Of a DNA stretch of 36,868 nt, positions 29,628-36,868 are shown in pieces (the first letter of the stretch is position 1; the number at the start of each line of letters is the position of its first letter). Origin of the DNA: Chloroflexota bacterium. Lineage in GTDB: Bacteria > Chloroflexota > UBA6077 > SHYK01. The position numbers and the translations under genes are program-made. Under the pieces are notes generated by a model. The model did no database searches, was not told where the DNA came from, and saw only the letters and a list, made by a program, of their open reading frames with translations. The DNA is taken from positions 1 through 36,868 of the forward strand of contig WHTR01000024.1 of the NCBI GenBank assembly GCA_009377635.1, written 5' to 3'.

Positions 29628-30566
29628 CTAGCCAGCGAGAAGGGCGTCCAGCGCGTTCGTGTCGTCACCGCTGAGGCGCCACTCGAGGGACCGCACATTC
29701 TCATCCACCTGCTCCGGGCGGGTCGCGCCAGCGATGACGCTCCCCACCGCGGACTGCGACCCCAGCCAGGCAAGAGCGAGCTCTCCGACTGTATGGTCCC
29801 GCTCGCTGGCGAAACGCTCAAGCTTCGCCAGCGTGGCGAAGTTCGCCTCGTTGAGGGTGCGCGGCGCCCGCTCTCCGCTCGTCGCCAGGCGAGAACCAGC
29901 CGGCGGCGGCTGGCCAGAGCGGTACTTGCCGGTCAGAAACCCGCCCGCCAGGGGCGAGTATGGAATGACCCCCAGTCCATATCTCTCGCAAACGGGCACC
30001 AGCTCCGCCTCGATGGAGCGATTCAGGAGACTGAACGCGTTCTGTGCAGCGATGAGGGGCTCGATATGCTCGGACCGCGCGATCCACTGCGCCTCGACCA
30101 CCTGCCAAGCGGCGAAGTTCGAGCACCCGATGTAGCGGACGTCGCCGTGTGTGACCAGATCGTCTAGCGCCCGCATCGTCTCTTCAAGCGGCGTCGTAGG
30201 ATCCCAGAAGTGGATCTGGTAGAGGTCGATGTAGTCGGTCTTGAGGCGCTGGAGGCTGGCGTGGACCGCATGCATCATGTGGCGTCGGGACGCGCCGCGG
30301 CGGAGCGGTCCATCGCCGATCGCGCTCTCGAACTTTGTGGCCAGGATCACCTCGTGTCGCCGGCCCTGGACGGCGTTTCCAATGTACTCCTCGGAGAGCC
30401 CATCGCCGTATATGTCTGCGGTATCGAAGAACGTGATGCCGAGATCCATCGACCGATGGACCACGGCCACGCTCTGTGCCCCGTCGCACCGACGGCCGAA
30501 GCTGTTGGTGCCGAGGCCGGCGAGCGAGACCTGAAGGCCCGAGTTGCCCAGAGGGCGGTATTCCAT
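29628..30566 (-). CDS. Aldo/keto reductase
   Basis: A 312-aa NAD(P)H-dependent oxidoreductase. The catalytic tetrad is complete: Asp48 and Tyr53 (FFDTADIYGDG), Lys78 (ILATKFE) and His119 (DLYQIHFWDP). The N-terminus MEYRPLGNSGLQVSLAGLGTNSFG and the cofactor segment NVRSLEW near the C-terminus fit the potassium-channel beta/YghZ-like branch. It is the last gene of the suf-moaA operon, starting three bases after the moaA stop. It may reduce aldehydes or ketones; why it sits with Fe-S assembly genes is unclear. Confidence 0.93.
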   Translation of the reverse strand: MEYRPLGNSGLQVSLAGLGTNSFGRRCDGAQSVAVVHRSMDLGITFFDTADIYGDGLSEEYIGNAVQGRRHEVILATKFESAIGDGPLRRGASRRHMMHAVHASLQRLKTDYIDLYQIHFWDPTTPLEETMRALDDLVTHGDVRYIGCSNFAAWQVVEAQWIARSEHIEPLIAAQNAFSLLNRSIEAELVPVCERYGLGVIPYSPLAGGFLTGKYRSGQPPPAGSRLATSGERAPRTLNEANFATLAKLERFASERDHTVGELALAWLGSQSAVGSVIAGATRPEQVDENVRSLEWRLSGDDTNALDALLAG

Positions 30567-30569
30567 GCG

Positions 30570-31583
30570 TCAGCCCCCGAGGGTGATCATCTCGATCTTG
30601 TGGCGCCCGGCCGCATCATACCCTGTTGGCGAGCGCAGCGCAGCGAGGCGCTCCTCGGAGTAGCGGTCATGTCGCCCTCCCCAGATGGCCGCGACCCGAC
30701 TGACCAGCTCGTCATCGCTGTCACCCCGCCGCAGCGGCGTCTTGAGGTCGTGACCCTGCCCGGCAAAGAGGCAGGTGACGAGCTTCCCGTCGGCGGTCAA
30801 CCGCAGCCGCGTGCAGCTCGCGCAGAAGGGCTCCGTCACTGAGGCGATGACGCCGACCTGCCCTGCGCCATCGACAAACTCGTAGTCAACGGCCGGCGCA
30901 CGTCCGCCGTTTCGCCCGATCTCCCGCAGCGGGTGGACGCGGTTGATGCCATCGAGGATCTCCCGCTTCGAGACGACCCGGTCCAGAACCCACCCGTTCG
31001 CGTTGCCGACGTCCATGAACTCGATGAAGCGAATCGTGAATCCATGCTGGCGAGCGAACTCGACGAGAGGGACGATGTCGTCGTCGTTGACACCGCGTTG
31101 AATCACTGCGTTGAGCTTGATAGGGTGGAGCCCGTGGTCCTTGGCGGCGAACAGCCCGTCAAGGACCTTTGCGAGGTCACCCCGGCGTCGGATCTGCCGG
31201 AACTTCTCGGGGTTCAACGTGTCTAAGCTGACATTCACGCGCTGAAGGCCCGCAGCCCTCAGGGAGGCGACCTTCTCGGCGAGGAGCGAGCCGTTCGTCG
31301 TGAGAGAAAGATCATCCATCCCTGGTATCGATGAGAGGCGCCTGATGAGGTCCTCGAGGTGTGGACGGATGAGAGGCTCGCCACCGGTGAGCCGGATCTC
31401 ATCCACACCCAAGCCCACGAGGAGACGGGCGAGGCGTCCGACCTCGTCGTACCTCAGGAGCTCGTTGTTCGGGATCCACGGGTATTCGTCGAATGGCATG
31501 CAGTACGTGCACCGAAAGTTGCACCGATCCGTCACCGAGATCCGGAGGTCCTTCAAGGGGCGAGCAAAGACGTCTTGGGGCAT
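30570..31583 (-). CDS. moaA: GTP 3',8-cyclase MoaA (molybdenum cofactor biosynthesis)
   Basis: MoaA is a radical-SAM enzyme that starts molybdopterin synthesis by converting GTP to 3',8-cyclo-GTP. The N-terminal cluster is Cys21-x3-Cys25-x2-Cys28 (RCNFRCTYCMP). The second cluster motif is FCASCTRLRLTADGKLVTCLF, and the required C-terminal Gly-Gly is present (EMITLGG). ATG 31583 gives the family-like start MPQDVFARPLKDLRIS. A TTG at 31607 is the alternative. It lies downstream of sufT in the same operon, which makes sense because it carries two [4Fe-4S] clusters. MoaC and the other mo genes are not in the window. It could support the molybdenum hydroxylase at 7120. Confidence 0.95.
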   Translation of the reverse strand: MPQDVFARPLKDLRISVTDRCNFRCTYCMPFDEYPWIPNNELLRYDEVGRLARLLVGLGVDEIRLTGGEPLIRPHLEDLIRRLSSIPGMDDLSLTTNGSLLAEKVASLRAAGLQRVNVSLDTLNPEKFRQIRRRGDLAKVLDGLFAAKDHGLHPIKLNAVIQRGVNDDDIVPLVEFARQHGFTIRFIEFMDVGNANGWVLDRVVSKREILDGINRVHPLREIGRNGGRAPAVDYEFVDGAGQVGVIASVTEPFCASCTRLRLTADGKLVTCLFAGQGHDLKTPLRRGDSDDELVSRVAAIWGGRHDRYSEERLAALRSPTGYDAAGRHKIEMITLGG

Positions 31584-31616
31584 CGTCGATTCCAGCTTGC
31601 GGTCCAACCCCGCGGC

Positions 31617-32174
31617 TCACATCATGCCGAGCGTGAGCTTGGCGGCATCGGGGATCATGCTGAAGTCCCACGGCGGGTCAAACACCAGCTCGACGTCGGT
31701 CTCCGTGATGCCCGGGATGGTGGGGAGCTTGCTCTCAACCTCGGCCTTGAGCACATCGCCCATACCGCAGCCGGGCGCCGTCAGCGTCATCTCGATGTGC
31801 ACGCGGTACCCACCTCCGTCACGTACCGTCACCGCGCACGCGTAGACGAGCCCCAGGTCCGCAATGTTGACCGGAATCTCGGGATCGAAGCACGTCCGAA
31901 GCTGGTCCCAGACGAGCCCCTCGACCTCCTCGGCCGACTGCGGCTGCGCGGAGGCGAGCTGCTGGATCGTGCTATCGAGGTCCTTTCCGATGGCGTCCAC
32001 ATCCTGGTTCTGGACGCGGACCATGAACCCTTCGTCGGTCACGACCGTGTACGTCCCGCCCAGGGCCTGGTGGATGCTTCCACCCGTCCCCGCGTGCAGC
32101 ACCATCCGGGAGCCAGCGGGGACCTGGATGACCTCACAGTCTCGACTGAACGTGATGCGCTCATCGCCATGCAT
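31617..32174 (-). CDS. sufT: Fe-S cluster assembly protein SufT
   Basis: A 185-aa protein. The N-terminal part (RDCEVIQVPAGSRMVLHAGTGGSIHQALGGTYTV) is the extension that marks the long SufT type. The C-terminal MIP18/DUF59 domain has DPEIPVNIADLGLVY and LTAPGCGMGDVL with Cys136. SufT helps mature Fe-S proteins under high demand in Gram-positive bacteria. I use ATG 32174, five bases after the sufU stop; the track's start at 32519 would run 115 residues back through sufU and has an unlikely composition. Confidence 0.92.
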   Translation of the reverse strand: MHGDERITFSRDCEVIQVPAGSRMVLHAGTGGSIHQALGGTYTVVTDEGFMVRVQNQDVDAIGKDLDSTIQQLASAQPQSAEEVEGLVWDQLRTCFDPEIPVNIADLGLVYACAVTVRDGGGYRVHIEMTLTAPGCGMGDVLKAEVESKLPTIPGITETDVELVFDPPWDFSMIPDAAKLTLGMM

Positions 32175-32179
32175 CGTTG

Positions 32180-32632
32180 CTACTCCGTTGAAACCTGCGG
32201 GCGATCCTGACGGAGCGCCGCGCGCATCGCGTGCCACGCCAAGGTCGCGCACTTGACCCGGATGGGAAACTCTCGAACGCCGGCGAGGACCTCCAGCTTG
32301 CCGAGCCCGTCTTCGCTGAGATCGACGGACGGATCCCCAGTGAGCAGCGCATGGAGGGCGGCGAAGAGCTGATCCGCGTCCGCCCGCGACTTCCCCTTGA
32401 GCTGCTCGGTCATCAGCGACGCCGAGGCCTTCGCGATGGCACAGCCATACCCCTGGAAGCTCATGTCGACAATCCGATCGCCATCTAGCTGCAGGTACAC
32501 GACGACCTGGTCGCCACACAGGGGGTTGATCCCTTCGGCCATCCGGTTCGCGCTCTCGAGCTTCGCGAAGTTGCGCGGCCGGCGATTATGGTCGAGGATG
32601 ACCTCCTGATACAGCTCAGTCAGCTCGGACAT
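32180..32632 (-). CDS. sufU: Sulfur-transfer protein SufU
   Basis: A 150-aa SufU. The three conserved cysteines are Cys39 (NPLCGD), Cys64 (GYGCAIAKAS) and Cys128 (VKCATLAWHAM), with Asp41 completing the zinc site. The segment of roughly 20 residues between the second and third Cys that separates SufU from IscU is present. SufU accepts persulfide from SufS and passes sulfur to SufBCD. Its ATG overlaps the sufS stop by one base (TGATG), so translation is coupled. Confidence 0.95.
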   Translation of the reverse strand: MSELTELYQEVILDHNRRPRNFAKLESANRMAEGINPLCGDQVVVYLQLDGDRIVDMSFQGYGCAIAKASASLMTEQLKGKSRADADQLFAALHALLTGDPSVDLSEDGLGKLEVLAGVREFPIRVKCATLAWHAMRAALRQDRPQVSTE

Positions 32633-33891
32633 CAGCCGAACACCTCGATGGCTGCGTCGACCGCGCGGGCCAGCGCGTCAACCTCCTCGCGCGTGTTGTA
32701 GAACGCGAACGACGCCCGCGCCGTGGCAGGCACGCCAAAACGCTGCATGAGCGGCATCGCACAGTGGTGGCCAGCGCGGATAGCCACACCATGCTGATCA
32801 AGAATCGTCCCCAGGTCGTGAGCGTGGATGCCGTCTATGACGAAGGAGATCACGCTCGCCTTCTCGCGGGCCGTCCCGATGATCTGCAGACCCGGAATCG
32901 CGGCGAGCACACCCGTGGCGTAGTCGAGCAGCTCGTGCTCGTACCCGCCGGCGGCGCTCAGGCCGACCTGCTGCACGTAGTCGATGGCAGCTCCCAGCCC
33001 CACGACACCCGCGATGTTGGGCGTGCCGGCCTCGAACTTGTACGGCAGGACGTTGTACTGGGTCTTCTCGAACGTGACCGAGGCGATCATCTCGCCGCCA
33101 CCCTGGTACGGCGGCATCTCCTCCAAGAGATCTGCCTTTCCATACAACGCACCGACACCGGTCGGCCCATACAGCTTATGACTGGAGAAGGCGTAAAAGT
33201 CACAGTCCAGGTCCCGGACGTCGACTCGCAGGTGCGGCACTGCCTGCGCGCCATCCAGCAGCACCGGAGCGCCGTGGCTGTGGGCCATCTCGATCATCTG
33301 CTTGACCGGATTGATGGTCCCCAGCACGTTGGACACGTGCGCCAGGGCGACGAGCTTCGTTCGCTCGCTCAGGAGCCGTCGATACTCGTCGACCAGGAGC
33401 TCGCCGTCGTCGTCCACGGGGATCACGCGGAGTCGCGCCCCCACCTGCTGGCACACGAGCTGCCACGGCACGATGTTGGAGTGGTGCTCCATCGCGGAGA
33501 CGATGATCTCGTCGCCTTCCGTGAGGACGGACCGAGCATAGCTCTGCGCCGCGAGGTTGATGCCCTCGGTCGTTCCCCGGACGAAGATGATCTCTCGGGA
33601 ATCCGCGGCATTGATGAACTCGCGCACCTTCGATCGGGTCCGCTCGTACGCCTGCGTCGCTCGCTCCGCCAACGTGTGGATCGCTCGATGAATGTTGGCG
33701 TTGTCCTCCGCGTAGTAACGACTCAGCGTGTCGATGACGACGCGCGGCTTCTGGGCGGTCGACGCGTTATCGAGGTATACGAGCGGCTGGCCGTTGACGC
33801 GTTGGTTGAGAACCGGGAAGTCGTCTCGGATCCGCTGTACGGGAAATGCGCCCCCGGAGGTGGGCTGGCTCATCCGCGTCCCTGTACTCAT
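32632..33891 (-). CDS. sufS: Cysteine desulfurase SufS
   Basis: A 419-aa PLP enzyme (class-V aminotransferase fold) that takes sulfur from cysteine. The PLP lysine is in [17 protein letters not shown] and the catalytic Cys377 in [14 protein letters not shown], as in group-II desulfurases, which work with Suf[10 protein letters not shown] and [14 protein letters not shown] are further family blocks. The start overlaps the sufD stop by four bases (ATGA). A second in-frame Met occurs at residue 7; the upstream one is kept because of the coupled overlap. Confidence 0.96.
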   Translation of the reverse strand: MSTGTRMSQPTSGGAFPVQRIRDDFPVLNQRVNGQPLVYLDNASTAQKPRVVIDTLSRYYAEDNANIHRAIHTLAERATQAYERTRSKVREFINAADSREIIFVRGTTEGINLAAQSYARSVLTEGDEIIVSAMEHHSNIVPWQLVCQQVGARLRVIPVDDDGELLVDEYRRLLSERTKLVALAHVSNVLGTINPVKQMIEMAHSHGAPVLLDGAQAVPHLRVDVRDLDCDFYAFSSHKLYGPTGVGALYGKADLLEEMPPYQGGGEMIASVTFEKTQYNVLPYKFEAGTPNIAGVVGLGAAIDYVQQVGLSAAGGYEHELLDYATGVLAAIPGLQIIGTAREKASVISFVIDGIHAHDLGTILDQHGVAIRAGHHCAMPLMQRFGVPATARASFAFYNTREEVDALARAVDAAIEVFG

Positions 33892-35249
33892 GGCCGCACC
33901 TTGGCTTCCCAGCCCGTGCGAAGGGCCGACATCAGCAGTTGCGCGAGCCGCTCCCGGAGGGTCTGGATGGCGATGCGTTCGATGAGCTCGGCCGCGAACC
34001 CGTAGGTGAGGAGGCCGCGCGCGGTCTGCTCGCCCATCCCGCGGCTCCGCGCGTAGAAGAGCATGTCGTCATCGAGCTGTCCGATGGCTGCGCCGTGCGT
34101 GCAGCGCACGTCATCGGCGAGGATCTCTAGCTGCGGCTTCGTATCCACGATCGCCTGCTCCGACAGGAGGAGGTTCCGGTTGATCTGGTGCGCGTCGGAC
34201 TTCTGGGCGCCAGGTCGCACGCGGATCATTCCGTTGAAGACGGCGCGCCCTCTGCCATCGAGAACGCCCTTGTACAGCTGCCGACTCGTCCCGTGGGGCA
34301 CGGCATGGTCGATGGACGTGTGGTGATCGACGTGCTGCGTGCCCGTCGCGACATACAGACCATTCAGCGTGCAGTCCGCACCCTCACCGTCCAGCAGCAC
34401 GTTCAAGTCGTTTCGGGCGAGCCGGGCCCCCATCGCGATAGAGTACGACGTGTACGCGCTGTCGCATGCCTGGTGCACCTGCGTTGTAGCCACGTGGTAC
34501 GCGCTCGGACCCTCCAACATCAGCCTGTAGTGGGAAAGGACCGACCCATCGCCCAGCACCAGCTCAGTGACGGCATTACTGAACACATGCGCATCCTGCG
34601 CCGAGACGTACGTCTCGATGACGACTGCCTGGCTTCCCGTCCCGGTGATGACGAGCGTCCGCGGGTGTACTACCGTTGGCGCCTCGCGCGAGGTGGCGAT
34701 GAAGACAACGTGGATCGGCTCCTCCACGATGTACCCGTCGGGCACGTAGACCACCGCGCCATCCCGGATGAGAGCCGTATTGATCGCCGTGAAAGCATTC
34801 GTCTCGTATCGAGCGTAGCGCGCGAGGTGCGACTCGACCGCCGCCTCCTGGGTCTGCACCGCCTCAGAGAGGCCCGCGACGACCAGACCATCTCGTCGGA
34901 CAGGCAGCGACGACAGGTTCGGCGCGACACGACCGTCGACGATGACAAGCTGCGTCCATCCCCGCGCGTCGGGTGCGAGCGCTCGAACACGCGTGAGGCG
35001 GGCCGCGTCCGCCTCCGGCAGATCGGGCGCGCCGTCCAGAATGGGCTGAAACGGCGTCTCCACGATGGGAGCCACGCTCGTGTATTTCCAGTCCTCGTCT
35101 CGCGTTGTCGGGAAGTGCAGGTCCTCGAAGCGCGTCAGAGCCCGCTGTCGAGTTTCCCGCAGCCACGCTGGCTCTGGCGGCAGCACGTTACGCTGCAGCG
35201 CCTCATAGGCTGAGAGGAACTGCTCCTTCTCTCGCGCGACCTGCAACAT
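33888..35249 (-). CDS. sufD: Fe-S scaffold subunit SufD
   Basis: A 453-aa SufD. The N-terminal helical part has [21 protein letters not shown]-like sequence and the core is the long SufBD beta-helix ([43 protein letters not shown]). It ends with the helical SufBD tail ([15 protein letters not shown]). SufD partners SufB and SufC in the scaffold complex. It begins three bases after the sufC stop and overlaps sufS by four bases. Confidence 0.95.
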   Translation of the reverse strand: MLQVAREKEQFLSAYEALQRNVLPPEPAWLRETRQRALTRFEDLHFPTTRDEDWKYTSVAPIVETPFQPILDGAPDLPEADAARLTRVRALAPDARGWTQLVIVDGRVAPNLSSLPVRRDGLVVAGLSEAVQTQEAAVESHLARYARYETNAFTAINTALIRDGAVVYVPDGYIVEEPIHVVFIATSREAPTVVHPRTLVITGTGSQAVVIETYVSAQDAHVFSNAVTELVLGDGSVLSHYRLMLEGPSAYHVATTQVHQACDSAYTSYSIAMGARLARNDLNVLLDGEGADCTLNGLYVATGTQHVDHHTSIDHAVPHGTSRQLYKGVLDGRGRAVFNGMIRVRPGAQKSDAHQINRNLLLSEQAIVDTKPQLEILADDVRCTHGAAIGQLDDDMLFYARSRGMGEQTARGLLTYGFAAELIERIAIQTLRERLAQLLMSALRTGWEAKVRP

Positions 35250-35252
35250 GTG

Positions 35253-36029
35253 TCAGCTTCCCCCCTCGGCAGCAACAGGAACGGGTCCCTCATCCTTTAC
35301 CCAGTCGTACCCCTTGGCCTCCAGCTCCAGGGCGAGGCCCTTGCCGCCGGAGAGCGCGATGCGCCCGCCAAGAAGCACGTGCACGTAGTCCGGGGTAACG
35401 TAGTTCAGGACCCGCTGGTAGTGGGTCACGAGCAGCATCGCGCGCTCGGGATGCCGCATCGTGTTGATCCCGTTCGCCACAACCCGCAGCGCGTCGATGT
35501 CTAATCCGGAGTCCGTCTCGTCGAGGATAGCCAGCCGAGGTTCCAGTATGGCCATCTGGAGGATCTCGTTCCGCTTCTTCTCGCCTCCCGAGAAGCCCTC
35601 GTTGACCGGCCGGTTCGCCATCGCCTGGTCCATCTCCACGAAACGCATCCTCTCGCGCAGCAGCTGCAGGAACTCGATCGCGTCGAGCTCCGGGAGGCCG
35701 CGGTGCGCCCGGATCTCGTTCAGCCCGGCCTTCAGGAAGTACGCGTTCGCCACGCCCGGAATCTCGACCGGGTACTGGAACGCAAGGAACACACCCTCCC
35801 GTGCGCGCGCCTCGGGTGGCATTTCGAGGAGATTACGGCCCTCGAACAGCACCTTTCCCTCGGTCACCGTGTACGCGGGATGGCCGGCGAGCACCTGGGC
35901 GAGCGTACTCTTCCCAGAGCCATTGGGCCCCATCACGGCGTGGACCTCGCCGGGTTTAACCGACAGGTCGACGCCCTTCAGGATCTCCTGTCGGTCGACA
36001 CGCACGTGGAGGTTTCGGATCTCCAGCAC
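35253..36029 (-). CDS. sufC: Fe-S assembly ATPase SufC
   Basis: A 258-aa ABC-type ATPase. The start is GTG 36029 ([11 protein letters not shown]), whose first base is the last base of the sufB stop codon; the track's ATG at 36176 is out of place inside sufB. Walker A is GPNGSGKST (Lys40), the signature FSGGEKKR, Walker B LAILDETDSGLD, and the H-loop LLVTHYQR. SufC drives conformational change of SufB-SufD during cluster assembly. Confidence 0.96.
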   Translation of the reverse strand: MLEIRNLHVRVDRQEILKGVDLSVKPGEVHAVMGPNGSGKSTLAQVLAGHPAYTVTEGKVLFEGRNLLEMPPEARAREGVFLAFQYPVEIPGVANAYFLKAGLNEIRAHRGLPELDAIEFLQLLRERMRFVEMDQAMANRPVNEGFSGGEKKRNEILQMAILEPRLAILDETDSGLDIDALRVVANGINTMRHPERAMLLVTHYQRVLNYVTPDYVHVLLGGRIALSGGKGLALELEAKGYDWVKDEGPVPVAAEGGS

Positions 36030-36868
36030 TACCCGACGCTCCCCTCGAGGCTGACGCCCAGCAGTTTCGTCGCCTCGACCGCAAACTCCATCGGGAGCTC
36101 GCGGAAGACCTCCTTGCAGAAGCCGTTCACGATCAACGATACCGCGTTTTCCGCCGACAGGCCGCGCTGCTGGCAATAGAACAGCTGGTCCTCGCCGATC
36201 CTGGACGTGGACGCCTCGTGCTCAACCTGCGACGCGTCGTTCATAACTTCGATGTATGGCAACGTATGTGCGCCGCACGTATCGCCCAGCAGCAGCGAGT
36301 CACACTGGGAGTGATTCCGCGCGCCCCTCGCGCCCCTCTGCACGCGCACCAGACCGCGGTACGTGTTCTGTCCGTGGCCTGCCGAGATGCCCTTCGAAAC
36401 GATCGTGCTCCGCGTGTTCTCGCCGAGGTGGATCATCTTCGTGCCCGTGTCGGCCTGCTGGTGATTGTTCGTCAGGGCAACGGAATAGAACTCGCCGACC
36501 GAGTTGTCCCCCTGCAAGATGACGCCTGGGTACTTCCAGGTGATCGCCGACCCGGTCTCGACCTGCGTCCACGAGATCTTGGAGTTCGCTCCGAGACACT
36601 TTCCGCGCTTCGTCACGAAGTTGAAGATGCCGCCGTTGCCCTCGCGGTCGCCCGCGTACCAGTTCTGGACGGTTGAGTACTTGATCGTTGCGTTCTCATG
36701 GGCGATCAGCTCGACGACCGCGGCGTGAAGCTGGTTCTCGTCGCGCATCGGCGCGGTGCAGCCCTCGAGGTAGCTGACGTAGCTCCCCTCATCCGCGATG
36801 ATGAGTGTTCGCTCGAACTGGCCGGTGCTCGCGGCGTTGATGCGGAAGTACGTCGACAGCTCCATCGG
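36029..36868 (-). CDS. sufB: Fe-S scaffold subunit SufB (partial, N-terminus outside window)
   Basis: The C-terminal 279 or so residues of SufB; the frame stays open to the window edge, so roughly the first 40 percent is missing. The Met at 36865 is internal. Diagnostic sequences are [69 protein letters not shown] and the C-terminal [14 protein letters not shown]. It is the first gene visible of the leftward suf operon; any promoter or regulator such as SufR lies beyond the window. Confidence 0.95.
   Translation of the reverse strand, partial: PMELSTYFRINAASTGQFERTLIIADEGSYVSYLEGCTAPMRDENQLHAAVVELIAHENATIKYSTVQNWYAGDREGNGGIFNFVTKRGKCLGANSKISWTQVETGSAITWKYPGVILQGDNSVGEFYSVALTNNHQQADTGTKMIHLGENTRSTIVSKGISAGHGQNTYRGLVRVQRGARGARNHSQCDSLLLGDTCGAHTLPYIEVMNDASQVEHEASTSRIGEDQLFYCQQRGLSAENAVSLIVNGFCKEVFRELPMEFAVEATKLLGVSLEGSVG

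Noticed and set aside
32175-32519. N-terminal extension of the SufT ORF in the track
   Set aside because: It overlaps sufU out of frame and is Arg-rich without family similarity; ATG 32174 gives a normal-length SufT.

Overview
The window is high-GC bacterial DNA (many C/G-ending codons, frequent GTG/TTG starts), densely coding on both strands, with no rRNA, tRNA, CRISPR array, transposase or phage gene that I could recognise. The SUF operon type (SufBCDSU plus SufT), the many orphan lipoprotein solute-binding proteins, the paired Amidohydrolase_2 genes and TACAAT-like -10 boxes would fit an uncultured Chloroflexota-like lineage. This is inference only: there is no taxonomic marker gene to settle it.

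Layout. (A) 48-3283: a PDZ/radical-SAM DUF512 protein overlapping glmS. (B) 3301-7119, minus strand: a cupin and an oligopeptide-type solute-binding lipoprotein, then a PBP-fold LivJ-like protein without an evident signal peptide, divergent from the next block. (C) 7120-11921, plus strand: a molybdenum hydroxylase large subunit, a two-barrel cupin and a Rieske non-haem iron oxygenase. (D) 11922-16278: a small membrane protein, a RelE/AbrB-type toxin-antitoxin pair, two overlapping membrane-protein genes (one CopD-like) and a Kef-type antiporter with an RCK domain. (E) 16279-26171: three more solute-binding lipoproteins, two paralogous amidohydrolases and a EutA-like reactivase with histidine-rich tails at both ends. 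(F) 26531-29545: a large YfhO-like membrane protein. (G) 29628-36868, minus strand: sufB(partial)-sufC-sufD-sufS-sufU-sufT-moaA-aldo/keto reductase, with most junctions overlapping or a few bases apart.

How it fits together. Blocks B, C and E look like an accessory region for capture and oxidative breakdown of organic (perhaps aromatic) compounds. They hold binding proteins, oxygenase and hydroxylase components and ACMSD-like hydrolases/decarboxylases, but no permease, no ABC ATPase, no oxygenase reductase, no FeS or FAD subunit for the hydroxylase and no transcription factor. The SUF-moaA operon could supply Fe-S clusters and the first step of molybdenum cofactor synthesis for those enzymes.

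The most interesting items are: a 48-bp element with 40 identical positions found immediately upstream of two unrelated genes 14 kb apart and in the sense orientation of each; the EutA-like protein with 10-His and 13-His tails and no ethanolamine ammonia-lyase beside it; an abrupt internal block of C-ending codons in the second amidohydrolase; and an apparent non-canonical start for the YfhO-like gene.
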